64,000 nt of DNA from Prunus persica. Its lineage: Eukaryota > Streptophyta > Magnoliopsida > Rosales > Rosaceae. The notes beneath the pieces were generated by a model. The model saw only the letters and a list, made by a program, of their open reading frames with translations. It was not told the origin of the DNA and did no database searches. Where the stretch lies: contig NC_034016.1 in the NCBI RefSeq assembly GCF_000346465.2, forward strand, positions 11,589,805 to 11,653,804. Direction: 5' to 3'. The translations under genes and the position numbers were made by a program. Of this stretch, positions 22,367-35,113 are shown piece after piece (position 1 is the stretch's first letter; each line of letters begins with the position of its first letter).

Positions 22367-23165
22367 GGCTTATTATCACAAAACATCCCTAAGGTTTACG
22401 AAATTATCAGATTGCATCCTTAATGTTTTTTTGTGTCACTCGTGGTCCTCAAGGTTAGTATGTGCGATCACAAATGGTCCCTACCGTTAGGTTCCGTCAA
22501 AAACTCCGTTAGTTTGCTGACATGGCATATATTTTATATATATATATATATTACAAAACATCCTTGAGGTTCACCCACCTATCACAAATGGTCCTTACGA
22601 AATTTTTTAATTTTTTAATTTAAAATTCATAAAATTTTAGTTTTCTTTTTAAAATTATTTATAAATGAAAAAACCATTTATAGAAGGATTTTAATCTTGA
22701 GGACCATTTATGAACCCTAAACCCTTAATTTTTTTTATTTTTAAATTTTATGAATGTTAAATTATTTTTTAAAAACTCCATTAGTTTGTTGATGTGGCAT
22801 ATATATGGAGCCCACATCTACAATAATATAGTGTCACATGTATTTAAAATATAATTTATATTTTTAAATAATTTAAAATTCATAAAATTTTAAAAAGAAA
22901 ACCAACATTTTATGAATTTTAAATATTAAAAAATTAAAAAATTTCACAGGGACCATTTGTAATAGGTGGGTGAACCTCAGGGATGTTTTGTGATATACAT
23001 ATTTGCCATGTCAGCAAACTAACGGAGTTTTTGACAGAATCTAACGGCAGGGACCATCTGTGATCACGCGTACTAACCTTGAGGACCACGAATGACAAAA
23101 AAAAATCATTAAGGATGCAATCTTATAGTTTCGTAAACCTTAGGGACGTTTTGTGATAATAAGCC
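22367..23165. mobile_element. Mutator-like non-autonomous foldback element (799 bp), 9-bp target duplication
   Basis: A perfect 9-bp repeat TTATAATTT flanks it (22358-22366 and 23166-23174). The element starts GGCTTATTATCACAAAAC and ends with the complement, GTTTTGTGATAATAAGCC. The two arms pair for about 270 bp, including the CAAACTAACGGAGTTTTTGA-type block and the GGTGAACCTCA block. The centre is AT-rich with smaller palindromes and no coding capacity. The 9-bp duplication and long inverted repeats are the mark of Mutator-like elements. Confidence 0.9.
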
Positions 23166-23174
23166 TTATAATTT

Positions 23175-23940
23175 TATTGAAAGTTAACTGTTTTATTGTT
23201 GGCATTAAATGAGTGGACACGTGTCAAAAAATTATATAAGAGATGCAAAAAGACATTTTTTTAAAAAAATAGGGCTCTCATTGGGCTCTACTGTGTTGGA
23301 GCAATTATGCTAATCGATATTTGTGCTCTTGGAGAGTGTCTTGATGAGGTTTGAGCTTCGCAAGAGCTATCTTACGTTACTTACCTATCGGCATTTATTT
23401 TATGCTGATTTTAATTAATTTGTTTATTATTCACACCTGTTCTTCTATCAATCTCTCTTCACCAGACACTGATATTAGGGTTTGGATTTTGATGATAAAA
23501 AATAATAATAATTAAGAACATTTTATATTTAAAATGCTAAACTGGTAAAATGCCCCCTGAACATGTAGCATACTTTTGATTTACCCCTTATCTTTTTTTT
23601 ATAGAAAAGTAGGGATCTGAACTATTTTTTATTGCCAATTTACCATTAGCTTTAATTTTTCTCACATTCCATCCAATGTACTGTTAAAAAAAGTTCAAAA
23701 CCATTAATAATATAAATTAATAAATAAATAAAGAGAAGAAATGGCCCACCCCTCCTAACTAAGCTCTATCTTTCTCTCTCTTTCTCCCCCATGGGTCACC
23801 ACCTCCCTCACCAATCATCACCCATCCATTCCTCCCCTTACTAAACCCAGAGCTCACCGGATCTTAAAAATATATTGCACCCATATCATCCAAAATGCAC
23901 CTGGAGTCAAACCTAAATCATCCAAAATGCATCTGGAGCA
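23175..23940. other. Non-coding interval
   Basis: AT-rich and pyrimidine-rich intergenic DNA; no supported gene. Confidence 0.45.
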
Positions 23941-23944
23941 TTGA

Positions 23945-24850
23945 TGTTTAAGGGGCTATACACTGTGGCAGTGTGCAGGTTCTTGAAAGATGGTCCAGAA
24001 CTGATGGACCCAAAGCTACATCTGTATGGTTATGAAGTGCTTCTGCCAGGTGCTTGTACTCGAGCAGAACTACTGAAGTTCTGTTGGAGAAGACAAAACG
24101 GTTTAACCAATATAATAGAAATAACATGTGCCTTTGATTCTTATCCTTCTCATTCTTGAACTTCTTCAAATAATTGGAAAAGGAGCAGTGCTGGTTGATT
24201 TCTGCATTTGGGATGTCAAAGGTATGCGCCACTTTCTCACCTTTCTTCTTTCTATGGTAATCTCAATTCACATGCCTTCCATGGGGTCTAAACCCAAATA
24301 TCTGAGCCATATCCAATAAAGTTGGAGACATTGGACCCACTCGTAAATCAAAAGTGTTAGTGGAAGAATTCCAAAAACACACGGCAGCAACAAGTAGGTT
24401 CTTATCCATGTTTATGAGAGTTTGGAGAAAAGTATAGCATCATAAATACCAGCTTGTTTCTAGTTCTTCTCATATCTTGGAGATAGCTTATCAAACCAAT
24501 CAGACCACTTCACTGCGTTGTTCCTCACTTCGCTGGAAGGGTTCGACCTGCTCAAATTCTTGCTGACCCATGTATGAAAGGATATAGATGAATTGTGATA
24601 GCAAAGTGGGGTTTCAACATTGTCCTTGAAAAGTATGGCCATTTTCTTGGGAACTTCTCCCAACCAATGAGGGCCTATGAGAAGTGTGTTCCCCATCATA
24701 TGAAGAATGTTTTCATCAAGCTTGTTGTTCTTGGTATATGGATGAAGTTTATTCCGAATCTCAATGGCATGTTTGTCAACGCCATCGGCTGAAATATAGG
24801 ATGGGGAAAATAGGCAGAATTGCGAGCACGAGACTTAGGAGAGGCCATCA
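23945..24850 (-). pseudogene. Plant mobile domain (PMD) protein, degraded copy
   Basis: Read on the minus strand from about 24850: MASPKSRARNSAYFPHPIF, then after a frame shift DKHAIEIRNKLHPYTKNN, MMGNTLLIGPHWLGEVPKKM, KWSDWFDKLSPRYEKN, a stop, then VGPMSPTLLDMAQIFGF after another shift, then RHMLFLLYWLNRFVF and VVLLEYKHLAEALHNHTDV. These are the conserved PMD blocks in order. PMD proteins occur in plant transposons and in domesticated MAIL-type host proteins. At least two frame changes and a stop show this copy is dead, and it ends early at 23945. No terminal repeats of a carrier element were found. Confidence 0.75.
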
Positions 24851-26530
24851 GTAAGGAATTGAAGACATAATTAGGAAGAAATGCTTGAGAATTAGAGGTT
24901 TCAAAGGTTTCAGTTTGGGTTTACTCAAAGAAGTGAAGGGTTAAATTTTTGTGATTTGTTATTTGAAACAGTAAAGTAGGTTGTAGCTTTATACCTTAAA
25001 AAGGATAGATCGTGGGAGAATAAGAGTTGCCCAGAATTAACTAGCTGTTAATACCCACCTTCCCAAAAGGTACAATCAATAAGCATACGTGGGCAGGTTC
25101 AACGGATCAAAAGGGCGCGCATTATTAAAAAGGCTTGTCATTTAAGTCTTAAACTGTTTAGAAAATGATTCAGACTTAGGGGGCATTGCTTGGTCCTAAA
25201 TTCTATGTGCTAGCCCACATTGGCTTTTGGGTTCATTTTACAAAGAATATTAGGCTTTGGTTACCAAAAAATGGTAAATGTCCCATACTATTCAACAAAA
25301 TAGATTAAATTGACTAAATTAAATCATGTTATTTGGATAAATTGAGAAGTAAATTACCACCAATGGTGATATAATCCAAGTATCAAATTAATTGAATTAG
25401 TTCAAACCCAATTCACAATTTCTTAGTCATTAAGGTATATCAAGATTGATTCCTTACCATTGGTGATTAAACTCCAAATAAAAGTGATGACCTTAAAAGT
25501 TGGAAAGAGAGGTCAGTCTTGCTTTAGTTAAGAATCACGGCTATTTATTACAAATCGCTGAAATATTGCTTCAGCAGGATATTTGTGACAGTTCAAACTG
25601 ATCAAACAGTCAAAGATCATATGATCTTGCAACAACCAAAAGCAAGCAAGCAGTCTTCATCATGAAGCAATCCAGCTCAAAGGAAAGCCCAAATAGTCAA
25701 GGAGAAAAACAAGATTTCTTTTGCAACCCAGACAAGGTATTCCAACCAGAACTCAAAATAGATTAATTTCTCTTACAAATTTGGTTCAGCAAATTAGGTA
25801 AATCAAGCAAAAGTCAAGTCTTTCATCATATGAAAACCTCAACAAAATTTACAAAGAACATCTTAATGTCTTAAAATTGTCTAGAAGGCTACCAGATTAC
25901 TCAAAATCAACCAGAAAAAGTACCAGTCTGCAATTCTGCTCACTTTTTCAGCCTATTTATGGCTCAACTCGTTTATGGCTCTGTCAACTTCAACATTGGT
26001 ATCAATTTCTAGCTAATCTCTATTAGCTGAAGGTGATGACATGCAATTCCAGTGCAGAAACATCCAGTTCAGTTAATCGAAGTCCAGTCCCACCTGATCT
26101 TAAATCATCATTGTGACTGTATTTTTAAGCATAAGTCAAAGTCCAACAATCTAAGGCCTATCTAGACTTGGCAATTCCTTCTGTGCTTTGTACTTCAGAC
26201 AGTTCTACTTGGACTAGTTTGTTATATCTTTCTTAAATCCATGTATTTTGCTTTACTTACCATTTTTATCTAGACAAATTGTGATGTCCTCACCAGTTTG
26301 AGACATAAAGAACTCTCTTGGAGGTTTTCCCACCCAAAATCACAATCATTTGTTTAAAGTCAATTACTTGGAGCGCAAGTATATAAAATCATTCAAGTTT
26401 GTGAGGGTATTAAATTGTTATCAGTAACACGCTCACATAAAAGAAAGTTAATCTTAGAAACCATTAATGGTTAAAAAATTAATGGAGACTTTTACTTAGC
26501 CTTCAACATGCTCAAATTCAAAAAGGGTAA
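24851..26530. other. Non-coding interval
   Basis: AT-rich intergenic DNA without long ORFs or repeats that I recognise. Confidence 0.45.
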
Positions 26531-26531
26531 A

Positions 26532-26533
<2 letters not shown>

Positions 26534-26600
<67 letters not shown>
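26534..26600. repeat. Compound (GT)n(GA)n microsatellite
   Basis: About nineteen GT units run straight into about thirteen GA units. Confidence 0.95.
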
Positions 26601-26603
<3 letters not shown>

Positions 26604-27318
26604 CAGTTCAAGTGGATACTGCATGTTGAATTTGCACCATGGCCTGCTGATTCTCTAATGCCTGAAATTGTGCTGGCTGAACATTAATCTTTAACTGCTC
26701 TGACTTGGAAGGGTTAAGATCGCTTTGGTGGCCATGTCAATGTCAAAAAAGGTGGCTGCGCTGCTTTGTGTAGTTCTTCTCGAGAAAGATATAGATCTGG
26801 AGAACAACGAAGATTGATGTGGTTTGAACTGATTTTTGGTCCATAGTTCACACAATGTTAGCAACTCGTATATACTAATACCATTAAGATACCATTAAGA
26901 TTTGTTTGGTAATCATTTCATTTTTTGTTTTCATTTTTCTTCTTGCTAGAGATACGGAGAAAATTATGACGAAAAGCACCAGTGCGTGCAAGTTTCTCTC
27001 GTCTAGGAGGCTTATTTCGGAGTGCTAACAGAATACGCATATTGTGCCTCTTTTCACATCACCTCAAAAACCCAGGGGTTATTTTATTGGAAGCCATGGG
27101 CCCTAAATTTTTGCCGTGTGTTATATCCTATAGAAATAGGTTGGACAGAAGGAAGCCAGGTACAGTGCTACATGTCTAGTACCCTACAAATGTCTTATGT
27201 TAACCAAATGGGCAAGGAAATACACTTTTATAAAAAAAGATCTCCCTTTGATATCATTCAATACAACCACATGCCAATGAAGATATCAGTTAAATTTAGA
27301 GACAGGAGAGGGAGAGTG
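26601..27318. other. Interval downstream of the BPC gene
   Basis: No recognised gene. ORFs on the plus strand (27022-27417) have no family features and run into the GA microsatellite. Confidence 0.4.

Positions 27319-27370
<52 letters not shown>
27319..27370. repeat. (GA)n microsatellite about 50 bp past the BPC stop codon
   Basis: About 25 GA units at the 3' end of a gene whose product belongs to a GA-repeat-binding family. Confidence 0.95.
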
Positions 27371-27373
<3 letters not shown>

Positions 27374-27418
27374 CACCTAAACAGGAAACATACTTCCTTC
27401 CAAATTATTGTTCGTGAG

Positions 27419-28446
27419 CTACTTGATCGTTATGTAGCGATTTGTCCCATGTCTGGCCCAGTATTCCTTCAGATCCAGTGGTATTGACAGATCATGACCA
27501 TCTGCTGCTAGCCGACTGAGCAATCTTGTAAAAACACTTCCACTCATCTTGCGCCCACCCATCCGGGCATGGCGCTTATTTGGCATCTGCGGTAGTGGAT
27601 ACATGGACATATGGGTGGTGCAACAAGATGACTGCCACCCACCATTCCCCCATTTGTAGCACTGGCGTGGTACTCCAGTGCATGAGCAAACTGGCACTGG
27701 CATTGTAGACTCATCAAAAGAGACAAGATTCAATCCCAAATCATGAGTATCCCACTCTGATTTATACTTTATCCCATCAGATGAAGCCTGCCTATTCAAA
27801 TCTTCGCCTACTTTCTTTCGTGACGGCTTTGATGCCCTGGATGCCTTGTTCTCCTTTGCTCGCTTTGTCTGACGTGACTTGACAGCTTCAGCAGATATAA
27901 CTGAAATAGGGAAGGCATCAGTTATATGCATATCTTTTGTGCTGTAATGAGCCTCAGCCAGTGTAACTGAATGGTTTGAAGGGTGGTGCAGGCGCTTGGC
28001 TCCACGTTGAACTCCACCACCCAATGGGAAGTTCACAGCATTGTCCCGCATATGAAGGGCTGCAAAGGCATTGTCTCGTTCCATCATGGCAGTATCACGC
28101 TGAGCAAGTGCCTCATCTCGCTGACGGAGAGCCTCATCTCTTGCAGCTAAGGCTTCATTCTTTTCAGTAAGTGCTGCATTCCGTTCTCGAATAGCAGCAT
28201 CCCTCTCAGCAATAATGGACATGATCTTCTTGTTCATGACTAGGGCATTTGGTTCCTTCGCTTGCTGCTGGGTCGCCATATTCCACTGCACATGTCAAAT
28301 CTACCCCATTCAAATGGATCCATAATTGCATAATACAAAGAATAAACACCACATTGTAGTACATGCTTTCTTCTTACCGGAGAGGCCGCCCCTCTGTAAT
28401 AGTCCATCTTATGTCTCCCATTTTCATGTTGCCGACCATCATCCAT
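27419..28446 (-). CDS. BPC6: BASIC PENTACYSTEINE (BBR/BPC) GAGA-binding transcription factor, class II (BPC6-like)
   Basis: Two coding exons, 28446-28378 and 28285-27419, joined in phase at CCG|GTAAGA and TGCAG|TGG, give 311 residues with an [13 protein letters not shown] start typical of class II members. Residues about 40-100 form a coiled coil built on repeated RDEAL/RDAA units, used for dimerisation. A basic [22 protein letters not shown] segment is a likely nuclear signal. The C-terminal 90 residues are the conserved DNA-binding domain: [20 protein letters not shown] (all five cysteines present), [13 protein letters not shown] and the terminal GTNRYITIK. Family members bind GA-rich repeats in the nucleus and recruit Polycomb and other regulators. 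Intact. Assignment to BPC6 rather than BPC4 is by general resemblance; the class is secure. Confidence 0.93.
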
Positions 28447-30946
28447 TTTTGAATTATTAACAGCAAGTGCTGAAATCAATTTTAAGCCACTGTACATTTG
28501 TTAACATCTGGAATCAATGTTAAGCTACTATACAACTGTGAATTGTGAACGTATCACAGAGAAGCAAAGAGTCATAAGCGCAGTTACAAACCCAAAACAC
28601 TAGTCAAGAAGCACATAGAAAGGAATCTACATATAATCATCTTGCCAATTCACTAAACAATAAGTTAGAAACAAAATCCAGTCATAAAGGAAGAACCATA
28701 TTTACTGAAATATTATCATATACCTATCGAATCATGTAGGAAGAAATATCCCAAATTCCACCCGAAAAAATGAAATATCTCAAATAGCGTGAAGAGTTGG
28801 TTCAATGATATTGGCATTTCTTTTGTAGCTTACTTCATTAAGAAGACAACAAAATGAAAAGGGTCCAACTCCCATTAGATGCTTACTGCAAATTACAACT
28901 GCTAATAGCATCACCACCTGAGTCCCTTATGTATGTCTTTCTCTCTAATTTTTATTTGGTAATGGTCCCATCCCATATCACTTGAGCTAGCCAAAAGAGC
29001 ACCTGCCCATTGTTACTGGGGATTCTTAGATTTTAATCATCAAATCCAAAGTCTTGGAACCCGAAACTAATGCATGGTTTAGGCGGAAAATGAGCCAGTT
29101 GGACTTAAAGTGCTGTTAGTGAAACTTAAAGGACCTTTATTGAATACAAATACAGTTAGCAAGAATGTGTTAAGCCAAGCAGCATGGATGATAACAATGA
29201 CAACAATCCTCATTGAGAATGAGTTCTAGTAGTTGCTGCATTCATACCTTAGCAAGTGTAATATATGCATGTTAAGCAATCACTTTGACCAAAAAATAAA
29301 GTAAAATCCATGTTAAGCAAACAAAAAAAGATACTATTTTAACTTCGGAACACAAGAAGAAATTAGAATACTTCAAAACTTACTCTGTCCTCCTCTCCTG
29401 CTATCTGCTGAGTGCATACCACGAATACATCCCCATGCTTAATACAGCTAAAGTAACAGGTACACAATAAGTCATCCAAACATGGCAAAATCTGTTGCGG
29501 TTACCATATATTAGATCTCCTATCTGAAATGCTCAAAGAGAAAAAGGAAGTAGATGAATTAGTTGAAGGAGGCACACACATATGCAAGAACATGTAAATA
29601 CTTTTTGTTTTGAAAGGACAGCATGCAAGCATGCTTAAATCAAAATACTAGTACACAAAAATTCCAGTCAGAGTGATAAAGAAGTGATTTAATCATAACT
29701 TCAAAGTACTACGTCATTACACATAAAGGGCACCAAACACTAAAAAGAACCCCATCCGGTGGGGGTAACACCAATAAAAGAAATTTTTATATTTTTTTGG
29801 TGAAACTATAGTAGCACTAAATGCTTGGAGAAGGAAAACTAAGATACCTTCAAAGGAAAAAAAACTGAAAAAATAATTCCACTATTTCAAACTTTCGAAG
29901 AAAAAGAAATAAACTGATATCCTTATCTCTGTTTTAATCATCCTCCCATCTTGCACTTACTCTCCTACACAGCAGCGTCCACTTCTTGAAAGACTCAAAA
30001 TCATCACTCTAAAACCAACAACCAATTTTACTAATTAGCTTGAATTTACTTCCCCATAATCTAACCAAAGAAAAACAGACATTTTAAATACTACCTAGAC
30101 ACACCAAACTGAGCTAAGCAAATCCAAAACTAGCCAGTAACTTATGGTCTCAAAAGGGAACAAGAAGTCAAGTTACTCAGCATGGTTTATATTCACTCAA
30201 AAGAAAACCAGTTACAATTCTAAGCAGTATGTTGCAGTTCTCAACTTCCATAAACAATCATTCGTGGGCTCAAAACATTCACAATTTCGAAGAGGAAAAA
30301 AGAAGAAGAAAAGGTTTTAAAACCTAAATCCACAGTAGGATTCATGTTTTCCATTTCCACAACAGCTACTAGATTTTATTTTTTTTTCCTTTTCCAAATT
30401 GATTAAATAAATACAAATCTTAAATTCATGTACTAATCTGTCTGTTGCATACACCATATAGGATGTAGCTTAGCAAACCAACAAACAAACAAACACACAC
30501 TCCCTCGCATACTAACTCAACGTGCTAATATCCAAGAACTAAAAGGACAGAAGAAAAAGTGATTCAAACAAGCAAGAGCTAAACATAAGCAATCACAGAA
30601 TGCACAGCTCAATCTCAGTCAAATAGGAAGCTAGTTCTGAGTAAAATCTACCATTTTTTTCTGGAGAATTTTTATTTTTGTATCAAACTGTAAATGAATG
30701 ACAAATCAATGACTTCGAATATGAAGCGCTGGAGTTTCAGTGAAATTAGGTTTTCCAGCAGGAAATTCTGAATGAGGATCTCCGAGATTGAAGCTTGAAA
30801 GCTCAAAAGAATGAAAAGTGAACGAAAATCACTCACATAAATTTAAGAATCCGCATCGGCTCCGATCGATTCGCGTGCTTTGAAGTTGGAAGTTCGAAGA
30901 GTTTCCGTTTCTTGGTTTTTTATTTTCTGACTAAACAAACAGTCGC

Positions 30947-30950
<4 letters not shown>
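28447..30950 (-). promoter_or_regulatory. 5' UTR and long leader intron of the BPC gene
   Basis: A likely acceptor (TGATTTCAG, AG at 28471-28470) lies just upstream of the ATG, and a donor TTAT|GTGAGT ends a putative first exon at 30837. This implies a leader intron of about 2.4 kb with no coding content. The first exon would start near 30950, beside a GA microsatellite. No TATA box is obvious. The intron limits are predicted from splice motifs only. Confidence 0.5.

Positions 30951-30951
<1 letters not shown>

Positions 30952-30990
<39 letters not shown>
30952..30990. repeat. (GA)n microsatellite at the putative BPC transcription start
   Basis: About nineteen GA units immediately upstream of the predicted 5' UTR exon; on the gene's strand it reads CT. 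Confidence 0.95.
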
Positions 30991-30992
<2 letters not shown>

Positions 30993-31711
30993 CGTGGTAC
31001 GTGTGTTTGGGTTGTGCCTCAATCATTTTCGGGCTCTACTGCACGACGTCGTTACGATACCCAACTCAAAACGACAGCGTCCCCATTTTACCCGCCTCCC
31101 AACAATTTAATTAAAAAATGAACAAATATGGTGACCCTAATTAATCTTTAATAAGATTTCTATAATTATAAATTTTATAATTAAAATATAACTTTTTATT
31201 TACAAAAATACATGATTTTTGTAAACTTTTTATTTATAATTATAATTGTCGTCCATGATATTTGAAATCATAACATTTCCAAGGAAGTAAATTTTGACGT
31301 CACGAGACCAAATAAACCAAATTTTCTTAAACTCCATCTAAATACCAGTTTCTTTTATAGCATATGTTCAAATTCATGGAGATTTCAGTGCCACAACATT
31401 AGGGTTGAAAATGACAAATCTCGAATAGTATGTTCTAGAGTTCTTCTGAAAAGTGAGTTGCCTTACTAGTATAGTAGTATCTTGACAATCTAGGTTTGAT
31501 GATGAACTTCCAATAGTGTACAATATAATTATAAATTATGATAAATCTCAGTTTACGGATACCTCACTATATAATATGAAATTATAAATTATTTATGAGC
31601 ATTATTGATTTGAATTTATTTTAGAAACCTAAAGAATAAAAATGTGCATGTGTTATATTGCAAAAATTATTAAAATGCTGACTTTGAGACATGAATTCTA
31701 GTGTCAAGGAC
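30991..31711. other. Intergenic, upstream of BPC
   Basis: Includes an ACGACGTCGT palindrome near 31043; otherwise AT-rich without a gene. Confidence 0.4.
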
Positions 31712-32280
31712 TAAGAGCAAGTCCAGCAGCTAAGGCTGGACTCGGGCTGGGGGGGAGGGGGGGTTTGGGAGAAAAATGGGTTTTCAACAACAAAAGGCAA
31801 CCCGGGCAAGAGGTGGGGGCCACGAGACTGGGCTGGCCCGAGATGGAGTTTGGCCCGAGCAAGAGCCCGATGGCGGTGACGTCATGGCCGACACCAGGCT
31901 AGCATCAGCCCTTTAGTTTTCAAATTTTTTTTACCGTTAGCTCGTGCATTGCACGCGCCAACATTTTAAAAAAATTGAAACAACGCGCTACAGTAACCGC
32001 CAACGACTGCCTTACACATGTCGGCCTATTGGCTCTCCGATTCGATTTTTTTCTTCAATCCAACGGCAGCCAATTTTTATGCAATAAAAAAATGAAAAAA
32101 AATTGAAATTTTTTTTAAAAAATACACAAAAATTACTGTTTTTTTTTTTTGGTATAAATACCAACCAATACTCTTCACTTTTAACACCAAATCCTCTTAC
32201 ATTTTCTTCTCCTTCTACTATTATTCACTTTCTACTCAATATTTTTTTCACTTTCAAGTTGTATTTTTCTCTATCATATT

Positions 32281-33364
32281 ATGGGTTCTTCTACTGAAAA
32301 TGGAGGGGCATGGAGCATGATGGAAGATGTTAGCTTGTGTGAGGCTTGGGTCCAAGTTAGTCATTGTCCCATAACGGGTAATGAGATTAAATTTTCTCAT
32401 ATGTAGAAAAAAAATTCATCAAGCATTTTGTGAAAGGGCAATTGGTTCGACACGTACAGAAATGACATTATCTAGTAGGTGAAAAATTCTTAATAAAGAG
32501 TTTACGAAATGGAGAAATGCCTTAGCAAAAGTGATGGACAACCATAGAAGCGGAGAAAACCTTAGCAGTGATGTAAATTATTTGACATTATCTATTAATT
32601 TTTATTTAAATGTTTCTTGCAATTTATATATTTTGTTAATATTTATTGTATTTTTTTTTATACATGTTGCATTTTTTAAAAAATTTATTACATTTGCATT
32701 AGTTTTTTTTTTACATGTTGCATTGTCAATATTTTTTAAAGTTTCTTGCATTTTTATTTAATTTTTTTTATAGATTATGCAAGCACAAATGTGGTTTGGT
32801 GCTACTGGACAAGGGAAAAAAAGTTTCAACCATAACCATTATTGGGAGGTGGTAAAGAATTGTAAGAGATTCCAAATTATTCCAATGGGTCCGATGGTAG
32901 TGTTGAACGAGACTTCACTCTATGAGACGCCGGCATCAGATTCACCTATGGATTCTCCGATGAGTCAAGACTCACCCATTGAAAAGGAGTCAAGGCCTAT
33001 TGGGAGGAAGGCGGCGAAGGCGAAGAGAGGGAGTAATTCTAGCAAGAATGCATCTAAATTTTTGGAGGAACTTTCAAAGCACCAAGCCATGAGAATTGAA
33101 ATGGACTTGAAACAACAAGAGCATGATATGGCTATTCAACTAGAATATGCAAAAGAAAGGGAGTATGTATGCAAAGAAAGAAAGTATGTACGCGAACAAA
33201 ACATTGAAAAAAAAGATTGGGAAACCATGGCCATGGATACAAGCCATATGTCCCCTGAAACAAAACAATTTTGGAAGCTAGAACGAAGGGATGTTATGAG
33301 ACGAAGACTTTTTCGTGACGATAGACCTAGCAACACGGATTGGTTAAATGATGAAAACCATTAA
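32281..33364 (+). pseudogene. Harbinger ORF1 (Myb/SANT-like DNA-binding accessory protein), broken
   Basis: Exon 1 (32281-32572) starts MGSSTENGGAWSMMEDVSLCEAW and has a Trp-to-TAG stop after KFSHM, a one-base frame shift in the following A run and a Trp-to-TGA stop in SSRWK. A predicted intron (32573-32773) precedes an open exon 2 (32774-33364): MQAQMWFGATGQGKKSF, EVVKNCKRF, a Ser/Pro-rich linker, a basic KAAKAKRGS segment and a charged helical C-terminus. ORF1 proteins normally bind the terminal region and help import the transposase. Confidence 0.85.
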
Positions 33365-33535
33365 AATAGTTTGCTTGCCTTTCATGTCTTAGTTTACTTG
33401 CCTTTGATTATTGTATTTTTTGTTTTGTTTAATTCATGTATTTTATTTTATTAGTTGTATTGCTTTTCTTTTAGTGAATAAAGAAAATATTCAACAAAAT
33501 TCCTTTTTATTCAAAACATTCCATACATAAAAAGC

Positions 33536-33680
33536 AAACCACAACCAAAGCATAAAAAATAAACAAACCACAACCAAAGCATAAAAAATAAACAAACCAC
33601 AACCAAAGCATAAAAAATAAACAACCCACAACCAAAGCATAAAAAATAAACAACCCACAACCAAAGCATAAAAAAAAACA
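33536..33680. repeat. 29-bp tandem repeat, about five units
   Basis: Unit AAACCACAACCAAAGCATA plus an A-rich tail ending ATAAAC, repeated with few changes between the two Harbinger genes. Confidence 0.9.
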
Positions 33681-33743
33681 AAGCATAACTAAAAATACAA
33701 TATAAACATAATAAATTTTAAAAAAAAACATCTTCACTTCACT

Positions 33744-35113
33744 TCATTCACCTTCATTGCCTTTCACTGTCCATAAATACTCCATCAAGTCAACTTGACG
33801 GCGTTCATGAATATACGACGATTGCATCTCTGTGTAGCGATCAATCATACGGGGCATAAAACTACCATCTCTACCCAACGGTTCATGCTGCACTGGTTCT
33901 CCATTTGGCCCCACTGGTTTTTCATAAATTCGTGTTAGGGCCGTGTCCATGGGATTTGGTTCATACACTTCATCAGCATCGTAATCATATTCATCTTCCA
34001 CAATCATGTTATAGAGGATGATACAAGTCATCATTATACTCCAAAGCACCTCCTCGTCAAATAGACGTGTCGCGCCCCTGATAATAGCCCTCCGGGCTTG
34101 AAGGATACCAAAGCATCTCTCAACATCTTTTCTGTACCCCTCTTAATAGTGAGCAAAAAAATTTTTGCTTATAGGATCGATGATGTGGAATTGTTTTCAC
34201 AAATGTTGTCCACCTCAGGTAGATGCCATCAGCTAGATAATACCCGTTCCGGTAAACAATACTGTTGATTTCATATGTGATATTTGGGGCTTCACCTCTC
34301 AAAACATCATTGAACTCTGGGGATTGACCCAGGACATTCAAATCGTTTTAAGATCCGGCAACTCCAAAGAAGGCGTGACAAACCCATGTATCAAAACCAG
34401 CAACTGCTTCTAGGATGATACTTTTCTGTCCTTTTCTATTTCTGTAATCCCCTTGCCAAGCAGTTGGACAATTTTTCCACTGCCAGTGCTTGCAGTCAAT
34501 GCTACCAATCATGCCAGGAAATCCTCGAGACTCAGCTTTTTTGGAAAAGCCGTTGCAGGTCCCTGCACGTAGGTCTGCGTAGGTAGTCTTTGGTGTACAG
34601 AGTTTCCACTGCATTACAAAATCACACCAAACTCTCCAAAATAGTGGACTTCCCCATCCGGGCAATCTCATCTACCTGATCAGCAGATGACCCATACGCC
34701 AACATTCGTATCACAGTTGTGAACTTTTGCTCGGGAAGAAGTCCCAAATTTCCAGCACAATTTTTCTTTTGAACAAAATATTCATCATAATTGCAAATAT
34801 CATGCATGACTTTTTTGAACAAATGGGGTTGCATTCTATATCTCCCTCGAAAATAGACATCAGAGTACAGAGACTGTGGGATAAAATAATCTTCCAGAAG
34901 ATTCTTACCCCGAGAATGTCTATGTCTGTCCACATTCGGACCACGGCCTTCTCGTGAACCACAGCGACTCTGGTTTTCTTCCTCCAGCAAAGCAACTACT
35001 ATGCCAAGTGGCTTATCTAGTTCTCTCTGCGCCCTTTTACTTGCAGCTCGTCTACGCATTCTTTCTCTAGCTTCTCGCTCTTGCCTCTCCAAAACATCTT
35101 GCATGTCTGCCAT
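33744..35113 (-). pseudogene. Harbinger DDE transposase, broken
   Basis: Starts MADMQDVLERQEREARERM at 35113. Blocks in order: [54 protein letters not shown] (first Asp), FFGVAGS, a CAA-to-TAA stop, NDLNVLGQSPEFNDV (second Asp), GYYLADGIYLRWTTFVKTI and, after a further shift, the final part with VDLMEYLWTVKGNEGE. Frame changes occur near 34640, 34540 and 34170. The DDE_Tnp_4 catalytic region is recognisable but cannot be made from one frame. Confidence 0.9.
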
